DNA from: Stenotrophomonas maltophilia
Lineage (GTDB): Bacteria > Pseudomonadota > Gammaproteobacteria > Xanthomonadales > Xanthomonadaceae
Direction: 5' to 3'
Length of the DNA stretch: 64,000 nucleotides
Assembly (NCBI RefSeq): GCF_004920835.1
Contig: NZ_QFHO01000002.1
Span: forward strand, 186,001 to 250,000
Of the stretch, positions 18,055-26,399 are shown piece after piece. The position numbers and the translations under genes were made by a program. The notes below the pieces were generated by a model, which saw only the letters and a program-made list of their open reading frames with translations, was not told the origin of the DNA and made no database searches. How positions within the stretch are numbered: position 1 is the first letter of the stretch; the number at the start of each line of letters is the position of its first letter.

Positions 18055-18483
18055 ATGCCATTGCGTGCCATCGCCTACGTCAGCAAGGTGCTGCCGGATC
18101 TTTCCGCCGAACGCCTGCATGTATTGGTCGAGGACGCGGCACGCTTCAACAAGCTGGCCGGGGTGACCGGCGTGCTGCTGCATGACGGCGACCGTTTCCT
18201 GCAGTACATCGAGGGCCCACCGGACGGCATCGATTCGGTGTATGAGCGCATCCTGCAGGCTGGCAGCCATATCGACATCGTCGAGCTGGCACGCGGCCGG
18301 CTGGGCCAGCGCCAGTTCCCGTACTGGTCGATGCGCGCGCTGCCGGTGGATGCTGCGCTGCTGCGCCAGCTGTCTTCCAGTGACTGGTCGGGCTTCACCC
18401 GCGCACTGCAGGGCGACCGTTCCGCGCCGACGCCGGTGGATCTGCTCGACAGGGTGGTGCAGCCGGTCCTGCACGTCGGCTGA
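18055..18483 (+). CDS. BLUF-domain blue-light sensor
   Basis: 142 residues, a single BLUF domain plus a short C-terminal extension. BLUF domains bind FAD and sense blue light through a hydrogen-bond switch around Tyr and Gln. The key residues are all here: Tyr8 (RAIAYVS), Asn32 (ARFNKLAGVTG), Gln50 (DRFLQYIEG) and the FPYWSM sequence with Trp91 and Met93. No output domain is fused, so it must act by binding a partner. It starts 84 bp after the signalling operon in the same direction, with AAGGAAG as ribosome-binding site, and may be co-transcribed with it. The partner is unknown. Confidence 0.92.
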   Translation: MPLRAIAYVSKVLPDLSAERLHVLVEDAARFNKLAGVTGVLLHDGDRFLQYIEGPPDGIDSVYERILQAGSHIDIVELARGRLGQRQFPYWSMRALPVDAALLRQLSSSDWSGFTRALQGDRSAPTPVDLLDRVVQPVLHVG

Positions 18484-18497
18484 GCCCGCATCCCCGC

Positions 18498-18818
18498 TCA
18501 GTGCGGGTCGCCACCACAGTAGGCGGCATGCAACGCTTTCAGCACACCCAGCGCCGGGCCATCGACCACGCGGTAGTGGATGGCCTGCGCCTGGCGCCGG
18601 GTCGCAACGATATCCAGTTCGCGCAGCACCGCCAGGTGCTGTGACAGCGCCGATGCACTGAGCCCGGTCAGCGCCTGCAGCTCCGGCACCGGCGCTTCGC
18701 CTTCCACCAGCCGGCACAACACGCGCAACCGCGCAGGATGGGCCAGGCGCTTGAGCAGAGCGGCGGCCTGCGTGGCGTGCTCGGCCATTGCTGCGCTGTC
18801 GAGCTCGATGTGGGCCAT
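18498..18818 (-). CDS. bigR: BigR/SqrR-like ArsR-family repressor
   Basis: 106 residues, a winged-helix ArsR protein (PELQALTGLSASALSQHLAVLRELDIVATRR as the DNA-binding part, given here in outline). It lacks metal-binding ELCV-type residues but has two cysteines, Cys35 (VLCRL) and Cys101 (AAYCGG). Their placement matches the redox and sulfane-sulfur sensing pair of BigR/SqrR. The gene is divergent from a split YeeE/YedE sulfur permease, the standard neighbour of BigR, and the intergenic region carries AT-rich palindromes. Predicted role: repress its own gene and the permease until persulfides oxidise the cysteines. Confidence 0.85.
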   Translation of the reverse strand: MAHIELDSAAMAEHATQAAALLKRLAHPARLRVLCRLVEGEAPVPELQALTGLSASALSQHLAVLRELDIVATRRQAQAIHYRVVDGPALGVLKALHAAYCGGDPH

Positions 18819-18832
18819 GGTTGACCTTTTTG

Positions 18833-18864
18833 TTTAGAAGAAGCTAATTTAGAAAAATCTAAAT
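18833..18864. promoter_or_regulatory. Tandem AT-rich operator for the BigR-like repressor
   Basis: The perfect inverted repeat ATTTAG-N6-CTAAAT spans 18847-18864. Immediately upstream a second, imperfect copy TTTAG-N6-CTAAT spans 18833-18848 and shares two bases with the first. Both have 6-nt spacers. In a GC-rich genome this AT-rich block between the divergent repressor and permease genes is the obvious promoter/operator. Confidence 0.8.
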
Positions 18865-18904
18865 AAAAAGGCAAGCCGATGAACGGAATCGACAGGGGCA
18901 GGGC

Positions 18905-19342
18905 GTGAACCTGCCATGGAGTGCAGTGGCTGGCGGGGCGCTGATCGGCGCCGCCGCGGTGCTGTTGCTCGCCACCCTCGGGCGTGTGGCCGGCATCAGC
19001 GGAATCGCTGCGGGCAGCCTGCGCGCAGCAAAAGGGGAGCGCGGCTGGCGTTGGGCGTTCTTGCTCGGACTGCTCACTGCGGCGGGGTTGGTGTTGCTGT
19101 GGCAATCGGTGCCGGAGGCATCGCCGCAGGTACTGCTGCGTGATGCGTTGCCGGCCTGGCAGCTGGTCGGCGCCGGCCTGCTGGTGGGCTTTGGTACCCG
19201 GTTGGGTAGCGGCTGCACCAGTGGCCACGGCGTCTGTGGCATGGCCCGCGGCTCGAAGCGTTCGCTGCTGGCAGTGCTGGTGTTCATGGCCTGCGCAATG
19301 CTGACCACCTTCCTGATCCGGCACGGCGGAGGTCTGGCATGA
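18905..19342 (+). CDS. YeeE/YedE sulfur-transport family protein, first half
   Basis: 145 residues from a GTG at 18905, with four probable membrane helices. The signature GFGTRLGSGCTSGHGVCG contains the conserved cysteine of the YeeE/YedE (DUF395) family, which moves thiosulfate-like sulfur compounds through the inner membrane. It is one half of a split transporter; the other half starts in an ATGA overlap at 19339. Regulation by the divergent BigR-like repressor is expected. A nine-codon ATG reading frame (18879-18908) overlaps the GTG and could be a coupling leader, with low certainty. Confidence 0.88.
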   Translation: MNLPWSAVAGGALIGAAAVLLLATLGRVAGISGIAAGSLRAAKGERGWRWAFLLGLLTAAGLVLLWQSVPEASPQVLLRDALPAWQLVGAGLLVGFGTRLGSGCTSGHGVCGMARGSKRSLLAVLVFMACAMLTTFLIRHGGGLA

Positions 19343-19752
19343 GTCGCGCATTATGGGCCGCCGCTGTGGCCGGTGCGCTGTTTGGCGCTGGGCTGGCGCT
19401 TTCCGGGATGACCGACGCGCGTCGTGTGCTCGGCTTCCTCGATGTGGCCGGTGATTTTGATCCCACGTTGATGTGGGTGCTGGCCTCGGCGATGCTGGTC
19501 AGTGCGGTCGGGCAGCGCTGGGTGCTGCGACGCACGCGCCCTTGGTGTGCGGCCCGCTTCCAGCTGCCCACCGTACGTGATATCGATGCGCGTCTGCTGC
19601 TGGGCGCCGCACTGTTCGGCATAGGCTGGGGCTGGGCAGGCTATTGCCCCGGTCCGGCCATTGCCGGCCTGGCGGTGGCATCTCGCGAAGCGCTGTGGTT
19701 CGTACCCGCGATGCTGCTGGGCTTCTGGCTGCACGACCGCTTCTTACGCTGA
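19339..19752 (+). CDS. YeeE/YedE sulfur-transport family protein, second half
   Basis: 137 residues with four probable membrane helices. It has the signature GIGWGWAGYCPGPA, including the conserved Cys-Pro-Gly of the second half of YeeE/YedE transporters, and LSGMTDARRVLGFLDVAG near the start. It overlaps the preceding gene by four bases (ATGA), so both halves should be made in equal amounts. The substrate is presumably thiosulfate or a related sulfane-sulfur compound. No rhodanese or Blh-type dioxygenase gene is attached here, unlike in some other BigR operons. Confidence 0.87.
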   Translation: MSRALWAAAVAGALFGAGLALSGMTDARRVLGFLDVAGDFDPTLMWVLASAMLVSAVGQRWVLRRTRPWCAARFQLPTVRDIDARLLLGAALFGIGWGWAGYCPGPAIAGLAVASREALWFVPAMLLGFWLHDRFLR

Positions 19753-19819
19753 GGTTTCACCGCTGTGTCACGATGGATCGGGTCAGATCCACGGACCACG
19801 GGGAAAGGAGCGTACTGAT

Positions 19820-20872
19820 ATGGCACGGATGAAGTGGAAGGGTAGGGCGATGCTGGCCGTGGCGATGGCCGCCGCGATCACACCGGCACTGGCTTGTACG
19901 CGCGCGGTGTACCTGGGTGACAACGGTGATGTGATCACCGCACGTTCGATGGACTGGAAGGTCGACGTAGCGACCAATCTCTACGTCCTGCCGCGCGGCA
20001 TTGCGCGCACCGGCCAGGCGGGTCCGAAGTCGCTGGCGTGGACCGCGCGCTACGGCAGCGTGGTGGCCACCGGCTACGACGTGTCGACCACCGATGGCAT
20101 GAACGAGAAGGGCCTGGTCGCCAACCTGCTGTGGCTGGTGGAGTCGGAGTACCCGCAGCAGCGCGGCAACAAGCCGGGACTGGCCATCTCGCTGTGGGCG
20201 CAGTACGTGCTCGACAATTTCGCAACGGTGGAAGAGGCGGTGGCGGCGCTGAAGCGCGAGCCGTACTCGATCGTCACCGACAAGGTTCCCGGCGAAGACC
20301 GCCAGGCGACGCTGCACCTGTCACTGTCCGATGCCACCGGCGACAGCGCCATTGTCGAATACATCGGCGGCCGCCAGGTGATCCATCACGACCGCCGCTA
20401 CCAGGTGATGACCAACTCGCCGATCTTCGAGCAGCAGCTGGCACTCAACAGCTACTGGCAGCAGATCGGTGGCACGGTGATGCTGCCGGGTACCAACCGC
20501 TCATCCGACCGCTTCGCGCGGGCTTCGTTCTACATCAATGCCATTCCCAAGGCCGAGGATCCGGTGGAGGCCCTGGCCAGTGTGTTCAGCGTGATCCGCA
20601 ACGCGTCGGTGCCGTACGGCATCACCACGCCGGGCGAGCCGAACATCTCGTCCACACGCTGGCGCACCGTGGCCGACCACAAGCGGCGGTTGTACTTCTT
20701 CGAATCGGCGTTGACCCCGAATACCTTCTGGGTCGATCTGAACAAGGTCGATTTCGGTGGCCAGGTGCTCAAGCTCGAGCTCGGCAAGGACCAGCGCAAC
20801 ACGTTCGCCGGCGACGCACTGGGCCACTTCGTGCCCAGCGCGCCGTTCACCTTCCTCGGCGTCGAAAGTTAG
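19820..20872 (+). CDS. Secreted choloylglycine hydrolase / penicillin V acylase family Ntn-amidase
   Basis: 350 residues from the ATG at 19820, with AGGAG nine bases upstream; longer in-frame starts overlap the permease gene and are rejected. A signal peptide (AMLAVAMAAAITPALA) ends directly before Cys26 (ALA-CTRAVYLGDNG), so signal cleavage would expose the N-terminal nucleophile Cys. RSMDW (Asp45) fits the next conserved family position. Members hydrolyse linear amide bonds of bile salts, penicillin V or N-acyl homoserine lactones. The Gram-negative secreted type, with such signal peptides, often favours acyl-homoserine lactones or penicillin V. The substrate here is not determinable. Its stop overlaps the convergent gene by four bases. 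Confidence 0.88.
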   Translation: MARMKWKGRAMLAVAMAAAITPALACTRAVYLGDNGDVITARSMDWKVDVATNLYVLPRGIARTGQAGPKSLAWTARYGSVVATGYDVSTTDGMNEKGLVANLLWLVESEYPQQRGNKPGLAISLWAQYVLDNFATVEEAVAALKREPYSIVTDKVPGEDRQATLHLSLSDATGDSAIVEYIGGRQVIHHDRRYQVMTNSPIFEQQLALNSYWQQIGGTVMLPGTNRSSDRFARASFYINAIPKAEDPVEALASVFSVIRNASVPYGITTPGEPNISSTRWRTVADHKRRLYFFESALTPNTFWVDLNKVDFGGQVLKLELGKDQRNTFAGDALGHFVPSAPFTFLGVES

Positions 20873-21648
20873 TTCGACGCCTGGCTGGATGCCGGGTAGA
20901 CGGCCTGGATCGTACAGCTGCCGCGGGTGTACTGCGGCAGCGGCGCCAGCGCATCGTTGCGCAGGTCGCCATTCTCGAAATCGGCGGTGAGGATGCGATC
21001 GCCGGCATTGCCACAGATCAGCCCGTTCTGCATGCCGGAGCGGAAGCTGAGCTGCGGCGCGCGGTCGAGCTGACGGCAGTGGCCGCCGAGTTCGACGCGG
21101 TAGTAGCGGTGACCACCATTGCGACGCGGGTTGGTCTCCACCAGCATGCCCTGCGGGTCGGATGACCAGGCACGGACGTTGCGGGTGGCGAAGCAGTAGG
21201 ACGGTGAGCCGCCGAAGCTGCGGCGGATTTCCTTGCGCTCGCGGATGGTCACGGCGGGCAGGGTGGCCGTGCGCAGGCGATCGCTGTCACGGGCGACGCT
21301 GGCGTAGTCGCGATCCTGTACCGGGGTAACCGCGCTGACGGCGCAGCTGCGGCCGTCGACCACGACGCGTTCGCTGGGACGACCACAGGCCCAGCCGGCC
21401 GGTGCTTCCAGTTTCAGCGTGGTGGCACCGCGGACACCGGGGCAGTCTTCGTTGAAATCGATGCGATAGGCCTGGCCGGAGGCGGCGCGCAATGCAATCG
21501 AGCGCGGTGATGCCTGCTCCACTTCCTGCACGCCGACCGCATCCATGCAGTGCGGAGCGGGCGGGGTGCGTTCCTGTGCCGATGCCGAGCTGGCGACTGC
21601 CAGGCCGAGACTTGCGGCCAGCACCACAAACACGTGTTGATGGGTCAT
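20869..21648 (-). CDS. Secreted protein with two cysteine-rich repeats (DUF6491-like)
   Basis: 259 residues from the ATG at 21648, eight bases after GGAG; a GTG three codons upstream is possible. It has the signal peptide FVVLAASLGLAVASSASAQ. The mature part holds two similar halves, each with the pattern YR-I/V-x-F/L-x3-C, then a Cys-Gly and a final Cys (first half YRIDFNEDCPG; second half YRVELGGHCRQL and LICGNAGDRI). This resembles DUF6491, common in Xanthomonadaceae and of unknown function. The gene ends in a four-base overlap with the amidase gene on the other strand, so read-through of either would give antisense RNA. Confidence 0.7.
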   Translation of the reverse strand: MTHQHVFVVLAASLGLAVASSASAQERTPPAPHCMDAVGVQEVEQASPRSIALRAASGQAYRIDFNEDCPGVRGATTLKLEAPAGWACGRPSERVVVDGRSCAVSAVTPVQDRDYASVARDSDRLRTATLPAVTIRERKEIRRSFGGSPSYCFATRNVRAWSSDPQGMLVETNPRRNGGHRYYRVELGGHCRQLDRAPQLSFRSGMQNGLICGNAGDRILTADFENGDLRNDALAPLPQYTRGSCTIQAVYPASSQASN

Positions 21649-21730
21649 GACCTGCACTCCCTGCGTTTGATGACGGCCCGACTATTAGCAGCGGTTTGCA
21701 CGGCCGTTGTTACACGCGCACACTGTCAGG

Positions 21731-22429
21731 ATGGGCGCCATCTTCCATCTGCGGCACTACGGACAGGCCACCGGCCTGGACCGTCATGACTATGCGCAAT
21801 GGGTGCTGCCACTGCAGGGTGAACTGCAGTTCGAGATGGAAGGCCGCGGCGGTCGCCTGGACCTGCTGCAGGGCGCTTTCGTGGCTGCTGGTGAAGCACA
21901 TGACCAGATGGCCGATGGCCCCAATGGTTTCGTGATTGTCGATTGCCCCCCGGGCGTGCTCGATGACGGTACGCAGGAGCACCTGTGCCGGCAGCGCTGG
22001 CTGCACCTGCCGCTGGCGCTGCGACACCGCCTGGCGGGTGTGCAGGGCGGCCAGCCGATGCCGGCCCTGCTTCCGCAGCTGCTGCAGGTGTTCGCACCCG
22101 CTGGTAGCGGTGCGCGGATGCAGGGGCTGTGCGCGGCGGTGCAGGCCGACCCGGGACTATCGTGGCCGGTGGCACGCATGTCGGCATTCGTGGGCGTCAG
22201 CGAGAGCCGTCTGCATGCCTTGTTCCAGCGAGAATTCGGGCTCAGCCCGCAGGCCTGGCTCAGTGCGTGCCGGCTGCGCTGGGCCAAGCACCAGCTGCGT
22301 ACGAGCGCCGCGCCGATCAGCGATATCGCGCTGGCCGCAGGCTATTCCGAGCAGAGCGCACTGACCCGCGCGCTGCGGCGTGAGTGTGGGCAGACCCCGG
22401 CCGCCTGGCGCAGGGCCGCCGGATTGTAG
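21731..22429 (+). CDS. AraC-family transcriptional regulator
   Basis: 232 residues from the ATG at 21731. The N-terminal part is a cupin-like sensing domain (LPLQGELQFEMEGRGGRLDLLQGAFV, quoted only in part as a match). The C-terminus is a double helix-turn-helix (MSAFVGVSESRLHALFQREF, then ISDIALAAGYSEQSALTRAL) ending in GQTPAAWRR. It lies upstream of a DMT permease gene in the same direction and is a likely regulator of it. Its stop codon TAG lies within the GTAG of a SMAG repeat, so the repeat provides the end of the gene. Confidence 0.88.
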   Translation: MGAIFHLRHYGQATGLDRHDYAQWVLPLQGELQFEMEGRGGRLDLLQGAFVAAGEAHDQMADGPNGFVIVDCPPGVLDDGTQEHLCRQRWLHLPLALRHRLAGVQGGQPMPALLPQLLQVFAPAGSGARMQGLCAAVQADPGLSWPVARMSAFVGVSESRLHALFQREFGLSPQAWLSACRLRWAKHQLRTSAAPISDIALAAGYSEQSALTRALRRECGQTPAAWRRAAGL

Positions 22430-22500
22430 AGTCGAGCCGTGCTCGACTGCCGTTCGCGAGGGGTCGTGCAAAAGTAGTCGAGCACGGCTCGGCTCTACAA
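22425..22500. repeat. Pair of inverted SMAG-type GTAG hairpins
   Basis: TTGTAGAG at the left and CTCTACAA at the right border two facing hairpins with GTCGAGC-type stems. The pair could fold into one long stem or two short ones. It lies between the AraC gene and the permease gene and includes the AraC stop codon. Confidence 0.85.
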
Positions 22501-22586
22501 CGGCGGCAGGGCAGTAGCCTCGGTCAAGAGCTCCCCGCTGGCCTCCGCTTACACTGCGCAGCCTGTTCTCCCCCCAAGAACCCGAA

Positions 22587-23537
22587 ATGCGCAACAACCC
22601 GATGGCCCTGGGCATCGCCAATGGCGTTGCCGCAGGCGCGCTGTGGGGCGTGGTCTTCCTCGCGCCCGCCGTGCTGCAGTCGTTCAATGCCTTGCAACTC
22701 TCTGCTGGCCGCTACCTGGTCTACGGCCTGATCGCCGTGGCGCTGCTTCTGCCGCGTTGGAAGCGATTGGCCCCGCGGCTTGGTCGTGCCGAGTGGATCG
22801 GTCTGCTGTGGCTGAGCCTGGCTGGCAACCTGGTGTACTTCCTGCTGCTGGCCACGGCCGTGCAGTGGGCCGGAGGTGCGGCGGCGTCGTTGATCGTCGG
22901 CCTGATTCCGGTGGTTGTGACGCTGGTTGGTGTGCGCGAGCAGGGCGCGGTGCCGTTGAAGCAGCTGTTGCCGGCACTGGGCCTGTGCGTGCTCGGCGTG
23001 GCGCTGGTTGGCTGGGAAGCACTGATGTCCGAGCATCTGGCAACGCCCTGGCGGCAGCGCCTGATCGGCCTGCTGTGCGCGTTTGGTGCGCTGTTCTCGT
23101 GGGCGCTGTACTCGATCGGCAACAGCCGCTGGCTGGCACGCCGTTCCGATCTGTCCAGCCACGACTGGTCACTGCTGACCGGCGTCACCACCGGCGGGCT
23201 GGCCCTGCTGCTGGTGCCGATGGCGTTCATCGGCCACGCCGGCAGCCACACGTCAGCGCAATGGAGTGGTTTCTGGGCGATCAGTGCCGGCGTGGCGGTG
23301 GTGGCCTCGATCCTCGGCAATGCGTTCTGGAACCGCGCCAGCCGCCTGCTGCCGTTGACCCTGACCGGGCAGATGATCGTGTTCGAAACCCTGTTCGCGC
23401 TGCTCTACGCATTCGCCTGGCAGCAGCGCTGGCCCTCGCTGCTCGAAGCCCTGGCGATCGTGTTCCTGGTGGCGGGCGTGATGCTGTGCGCACACGCCCA
23501 CCGCACGCCACGGGCGATCGCCGAACATGCCGGCTGA
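22587..23537 (+). CDS. EamA/DMT-family permease
   Basis: 316 residues with about ten hydrophobic helices arranged as two EamA halves (GIANGVAAGALWGVVFLAPA begins the first; a second half begins near LIGLLCAFGALFSWALYS). Drug/metabolite transporters export amino acids, metabolites or toxic compounds. A conserved early LSAGRYLVYGLIAV sequence fits the family. It is preceded by an AraC regulator gene and followed by the threonine operon, so export of an amino acid such as threonine or homoserine is possible but unproven. Confidence 0.85.
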   Translation: MRNNPMALGIANGVAAGALWGVVFLAPAVLQSFNALQLSAGRYLVYGLIAVALLLPRWKRLAPRLGRAEWIGLLWLSLAGNLVYFLLLATAVQWAGGAAASLIVGLIPVVVTLVGVREQGAVPLKQLLPALGLCVLGVALVGWEALMSEHLATPWRQRLIGLLCAFGALFSWALYSIGNSRWLARRSDLSSHDWSLLTGVTTGGLALLLVPMAFIGHAGSHTSAQWSGFWAISAGVAVVASILGNAFWNRASRLLPLTLTGQMIVFETLFALLYAFAWQQRWPSLLEALAIVFLVAGVMLCAHAHRTPRAIAEHAG

Positions 23538-23639
23538 ATGCCGTCGTCAAGCGCGCTGATGCCGGTTTTGTCACAGATGCAACCAAATGGCGACACGATG
23601 ACCGATGATCGCCGCAGCGATTTTTTGCATCGCAGCACT

Positions 23640-23668
23640 TGACAGCACCCCGGCGGCCGGTGTTTTCT
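23640..23668 (+). promoter_or_regulatory. Candidate promoter of the threonine operon
   Basis: TTGACA (23640-23645), a 17-bp spacer and TTTTCT (23663-23668). Transcription would begin about 23674-23676, that is, at or beside the ATG of the leader peptide. The -35 is perfect; the -10 is weak (3 of 6). Confidence 0.55.
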
Positions 23669-23675
23669 GTGCGTC

Positions 23676-23810
23676 ATGGTCCTTGACGCCGCCCACGCCA
23701 GCCTGATCGCCCCCGCCACCGCGGGCCGTTCGACTGCGCCGGTCGCCACCACCACCATTACCACCACCACCGTCACCACTGCCCTGGTGCGGCCCGTCGT
23801 CTTCGTGTAA
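23676..23810 (+). CDS. thrL: Threonine operon leader peptide
   Basis: 44 codons. Residues 25-35 read TTTITTTTVTT: nine Thr and one Ile in eleven codons, ending 85 bp before thrA. Such a run is the hallmark of translation-coupled attenuation: low charged Thr-tRNA stalls the ribosome and lets the operon be transcribed. E. coli ThrL works the same way but contains more Ile, so control here may be mainly by threonine. No ribosome-binding site precedes the ATG, and the predicted transcription start coincides with it, which suggests a leaderless start. The peptide is too short and atypical to be found by similarity. Confidence 0.85.
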   Translation: MVLDAAHASLIAPATAGRSTAPVATTTITTTTVTTALVRPVVFV

Positions 23811-23824
23811 CTCCCGAAAACCAC

Positions 23825-23878
23825 GGCCCCGCACCATACAGGTGGCGGGGAAACTCGACACCTGCATGCGACGGGGCC
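23825..23878 (+). promoter_or_regulatory. Mutually exclusive hairpins of the thr attenuator
   Basis: The segment CCCCGCACC (23827-23835) can pair with the adjacent GGTGGCGGGG (23841-23850). Alternatively GGCCCCG (23825-23831) can pair perfectly with CGGGGCC (23872-23878). The two folds compete, as in attenuators. Neither is followed by a T-run, so termination, or occlusion of the thrA start, would be non-classical. Confidence 0.5.
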
Positions 23879-23894
23879 TCCTACCGAGGTCTGC

Positions 23895-26399
23895 ATGTCT
23901 TCCCACGCCCCCGCCCAACCCGTTGCACCGGCCGATCTGGCTGCGCCGTCCACCGTCGTGCACAAGTTCGGTGGCACCTCGGTGGCCGACGCCGAGCGCT
24001 ACCGCCATGTCGCCGGCCTGCTGCTGGCCCGCCCCGAATCGCTGCAGGTCACCGTTGTCTCGGCAATGAAGGGCGTCACCGACGCGCTGATCGAACTGGC
24101 CCAGATGGCAGCAAAGGGTGACGAAGGCTGGCGCGAGGCCTGGCATGCACTGCGCGCCCGCCACCGCGGCGCGGCGGTGGCCCTGCTCGGCGAGCAGGTG
24201 GGCGAGACCGTGGAATGGATTGACGTGCGTTTCGATCAGCTGGCCGAAGTGCTGGCGGCACTGGCGGTGATCGGCGAACTGCCGCGCGAGGTGCTCGATC
24301 GCGTGCAGGGTCTGGGCGAAGTGTTCTCCGCGCAGCTGCTCGGTACCCACCTGCGCGCGCTGGGTGAGGACTGCGCCGTGCTCGATGCACGCGACGTGCT
24401 GGTGGTCGCGCACGGCGAGTTGGGTGTGGACGTGGACTGGGAAGCCAGCGCCGACCGCCTGGCCAGGTGGCGCCTGCAGCATCCGCAGTCGCGCCTGGTC
24501 GCCACCGGTTTCGTTGCCCGCGACCGCCACGATCGCATCACCACGCTCGGTCGCAATGGCAGCGACTACTCCGGCGCGATCTTCGCGGCACTGTTCAACG
24601 CCGACCAACTGCACATCTGGACCGACGTCGACGGCGTGCTGTCGGCGGACCCGAGGCTGGTCCCGGAAGCGGTGCAGCTGGAATCACTGAGCTACGACGA
24701 AGCCTGCGAGCTTGCCTATTTCGGCGCCAAGGTGGTGCATCCGCAGACGATGTCGCCGGCGATCCGCCTTGGCCTGCCGATCTTCATCCGCAACACCTTC
24801 CACCCGGCGCATCCGGGTACGCGCATCAGTGCCGAGCGCTCGCCGCGCGGGCCGGTGAAAGGCCTGACCCTGAGTCCCGGACTGGCCCTGCTCAACCTGG
24901 AGGGTACTGGACTGATCGGCGTACCCGGCACCGCTGAACGCGTGTTCGCGGCATTGCGCCAGGCGCAGGTTTCGGTGGTGATGATCTCGCAGGGGTCGTC
25001 GGAGCATTCGATCTGCTGCGTGGTGCGTGCGGCCGAGGCCGCGCGTGGCCGCGAGGCGCTGCTGCAGGCATTTGCGCATGAACTGTCGGTAGGCCACGTG
25101 CAGCGCGTGCAGGTCGGCGACGGTGTCAGCGTGCTGGCGGCGGTCGGCGACGGCATGGCGGGCCAGCCCGGCGTCGCCGCGCGCCTGTTCGAGGCCCTCG
25201 GCCGGGCGCAGGTGAACATCCTGGCGATCGCGCAGGGCTCGTCGGAACGCAACATCTCGGTGGCGGTGGACAGTGCCGATGCCACCCGTGCGCTGCGCGC
25301 TGCACATGCCGGCTTCTGGCTGTCGCCGCAGACGTTTGCGGTAGGTGTGATCGGGCCGGGCAATGTCGGCGCCGCACTGCTGGACCAGTTGCTGGCGGCG
25401 CGCCCACAGCTGCTGGCCAAGGCCAATGTCGACCTGCGCCTGCGCGCGCTGGCCTCGCGTACGCGCATGCGGCTGGAGGCTGATGGCCTGCATGCCGATT
25501 GGCGGCAGGCGCTGCAGCAGGCGGGTGAGGCCAGTGACCTGGACCGTTTCACCGAGCACCTGCTGGCCGCGCACCTGCCCCACGCGGTGGTGATCGATTG
25601 CAGTGGCAGTGCCGAGGTGGCCGAGCGCTACGAGGGGTGGCTGGCCGCCGGCATCCACGTGGTCACTCCGAACAAACAGGCCGGTGCCGGTCCGTTGGCG
25701 CGCTATCAGCGCATCCGCGCTGCTGCCGCTGCCAGCGGCGCGCGTTTCCGCTATGAAGCCACGGTGGGTGCTGGGCTGCCGGTGATCACCACGCTGCGCG
25801 ACCTGGTCGATACCGGCGACGAGGTGCTGGCCATCGAAGGCATCTTCTCCGGCACGCTGGCCTGGCTGTTCAACCGTTACGACGGCAGCCAGCCATTCTC
25901 GGCACTGGTCGCGCAGGCGCGCTCGATGGGTTACACCGAGCCGGATCCGCGTGACGATCTGTCCGGCATCGATGTCGCGCGCAAGCTGGTGATCCTGGCC
26001 CGCGAAGCCGGTCATCCGCTCAGCCTGGAACAGGTCCAGGTGGAAAGCCTGGTGCCAGCGTTGCTGCGCGAGGGTGGCGTGGACGATTTCATGGCGCGCC
26101 TGGGCGAGAGCGATGCCAGCCTGTTGCAGCGCCTGCAGGACGCACGGCAGCGCGGTGCGGTGTTGCGCTACGTGGCGCGGCTGGGTGCCGACGGTGCCTC
26201 GGTCGGACTGCAGGAACTACCCATCGAGCATGCGTTCGCCAATCTGCGGCTGACCGACAACGTGGTCCAGTTCCGTACCCGCCGTTACTGCGACAACCCG
26301 CTGGTGGTGCAGGGACCAGGCGCCGGCCCGGAAGTCACGGCCGCAGGCGTGTTCGCCGACCTGCTGCGGGTGGCCGCCGGCGAAGGAGCGCGGCTGTGA
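23895..26399 (+). CDS. thrA: Bifunctional aspartokinase / homoserine dehydrogenase I
   Basis: 834 residues, close to the E. coli ThrA length. The N-terminal aspartokinase begins [16 protein letters not shown] and includes [11 protein letters not shown]. Two ACT-type segments follow ([17 protein letters not shown] and [18 protein letters not shown]), the allosteric part that senses threonine. The C-terminal dehydrogenase starts [20 protein letters not shown] (NAD(P) binding) and has [11 protein letters not shown] and the [12 protein letters not shown] active-site region. It catalyses the first and third steps from aspartate to threonine and methionine. It is the first structural gene behind the attenuator and overlaps thrB (GTGA). 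Confidence 0.97.
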   Translation: MSSHAPAQPVAPADLAAPSTVVHKFGGTSVADAERYRHVAGLLLARPESLQVTVVSAMKGVTDALIELAQMAAKGDEGWREAWHALRARHRGAAVALLGEQVGETVEWIDVRFDQLAEVLAALAVIGELPREVLDRVQGLGEVFSAQLLGTHLRALGEDCAVLDARDVLVVAHGELGVDVDWEASADRLARWRLQHPQSRLVATGFVARDRHDRITTLGRNGSDYSGAIFAALFNADQLHIWTDVDGVLSADPRLVPEAVQLESLSYDEACELAYFGAKVVHPQTMSPAIRLGLPIFIRNTFHPAHPGTRISAERSPRGPVKGLTLSPGLALLNLEGTGLIGVPGTAERVFAALRQAQVSVVMISQGSSEHSICCVVRAAEAARGREALLQAFAHELSVGHVQRVQVGDGVSVLAAVGDGMAGQPGVAARLFEALGRAQVNILAIAQGSSERNISVAVDSADATRALRAAHAGFWLSPQTFAVGVIGPGNVGAALLDQLLAARPQLLAKANVDLRLRALASRTRMRLEADGLHADWRQALQQAGEASDLDRFTEHLLAAHLPHAVVIDCSGSAEVAERYEGWLAAGIHVVTPNKQAGAGPLARYQRIRAAAAASGARFRYEATVGAGLPVITTLRDLVDTGDEVLAIEGIFSGTLAWLFNRYDGSQPFSALVAQARSMGYTEPDPRDDLSGIDVARKLVILAREAGHPLSLEQVQVESLVPALLREGGVDDFMARLGESDASLLQRLQDARQRGAVLRYVARLGADGASVGLQELPIEHAFANLRLTDNVVQFRTRRYCDNPLVVQGPGAGPEVTAAGVFADLLRVAAGEGARL

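Noticed and set aside
18879..18908. Nine-codon frame before the YeeE/YedE gene as an annotated gene
   Set aside because: It is too short to support on sequence alone; mentioned only as a possible coupling leader.
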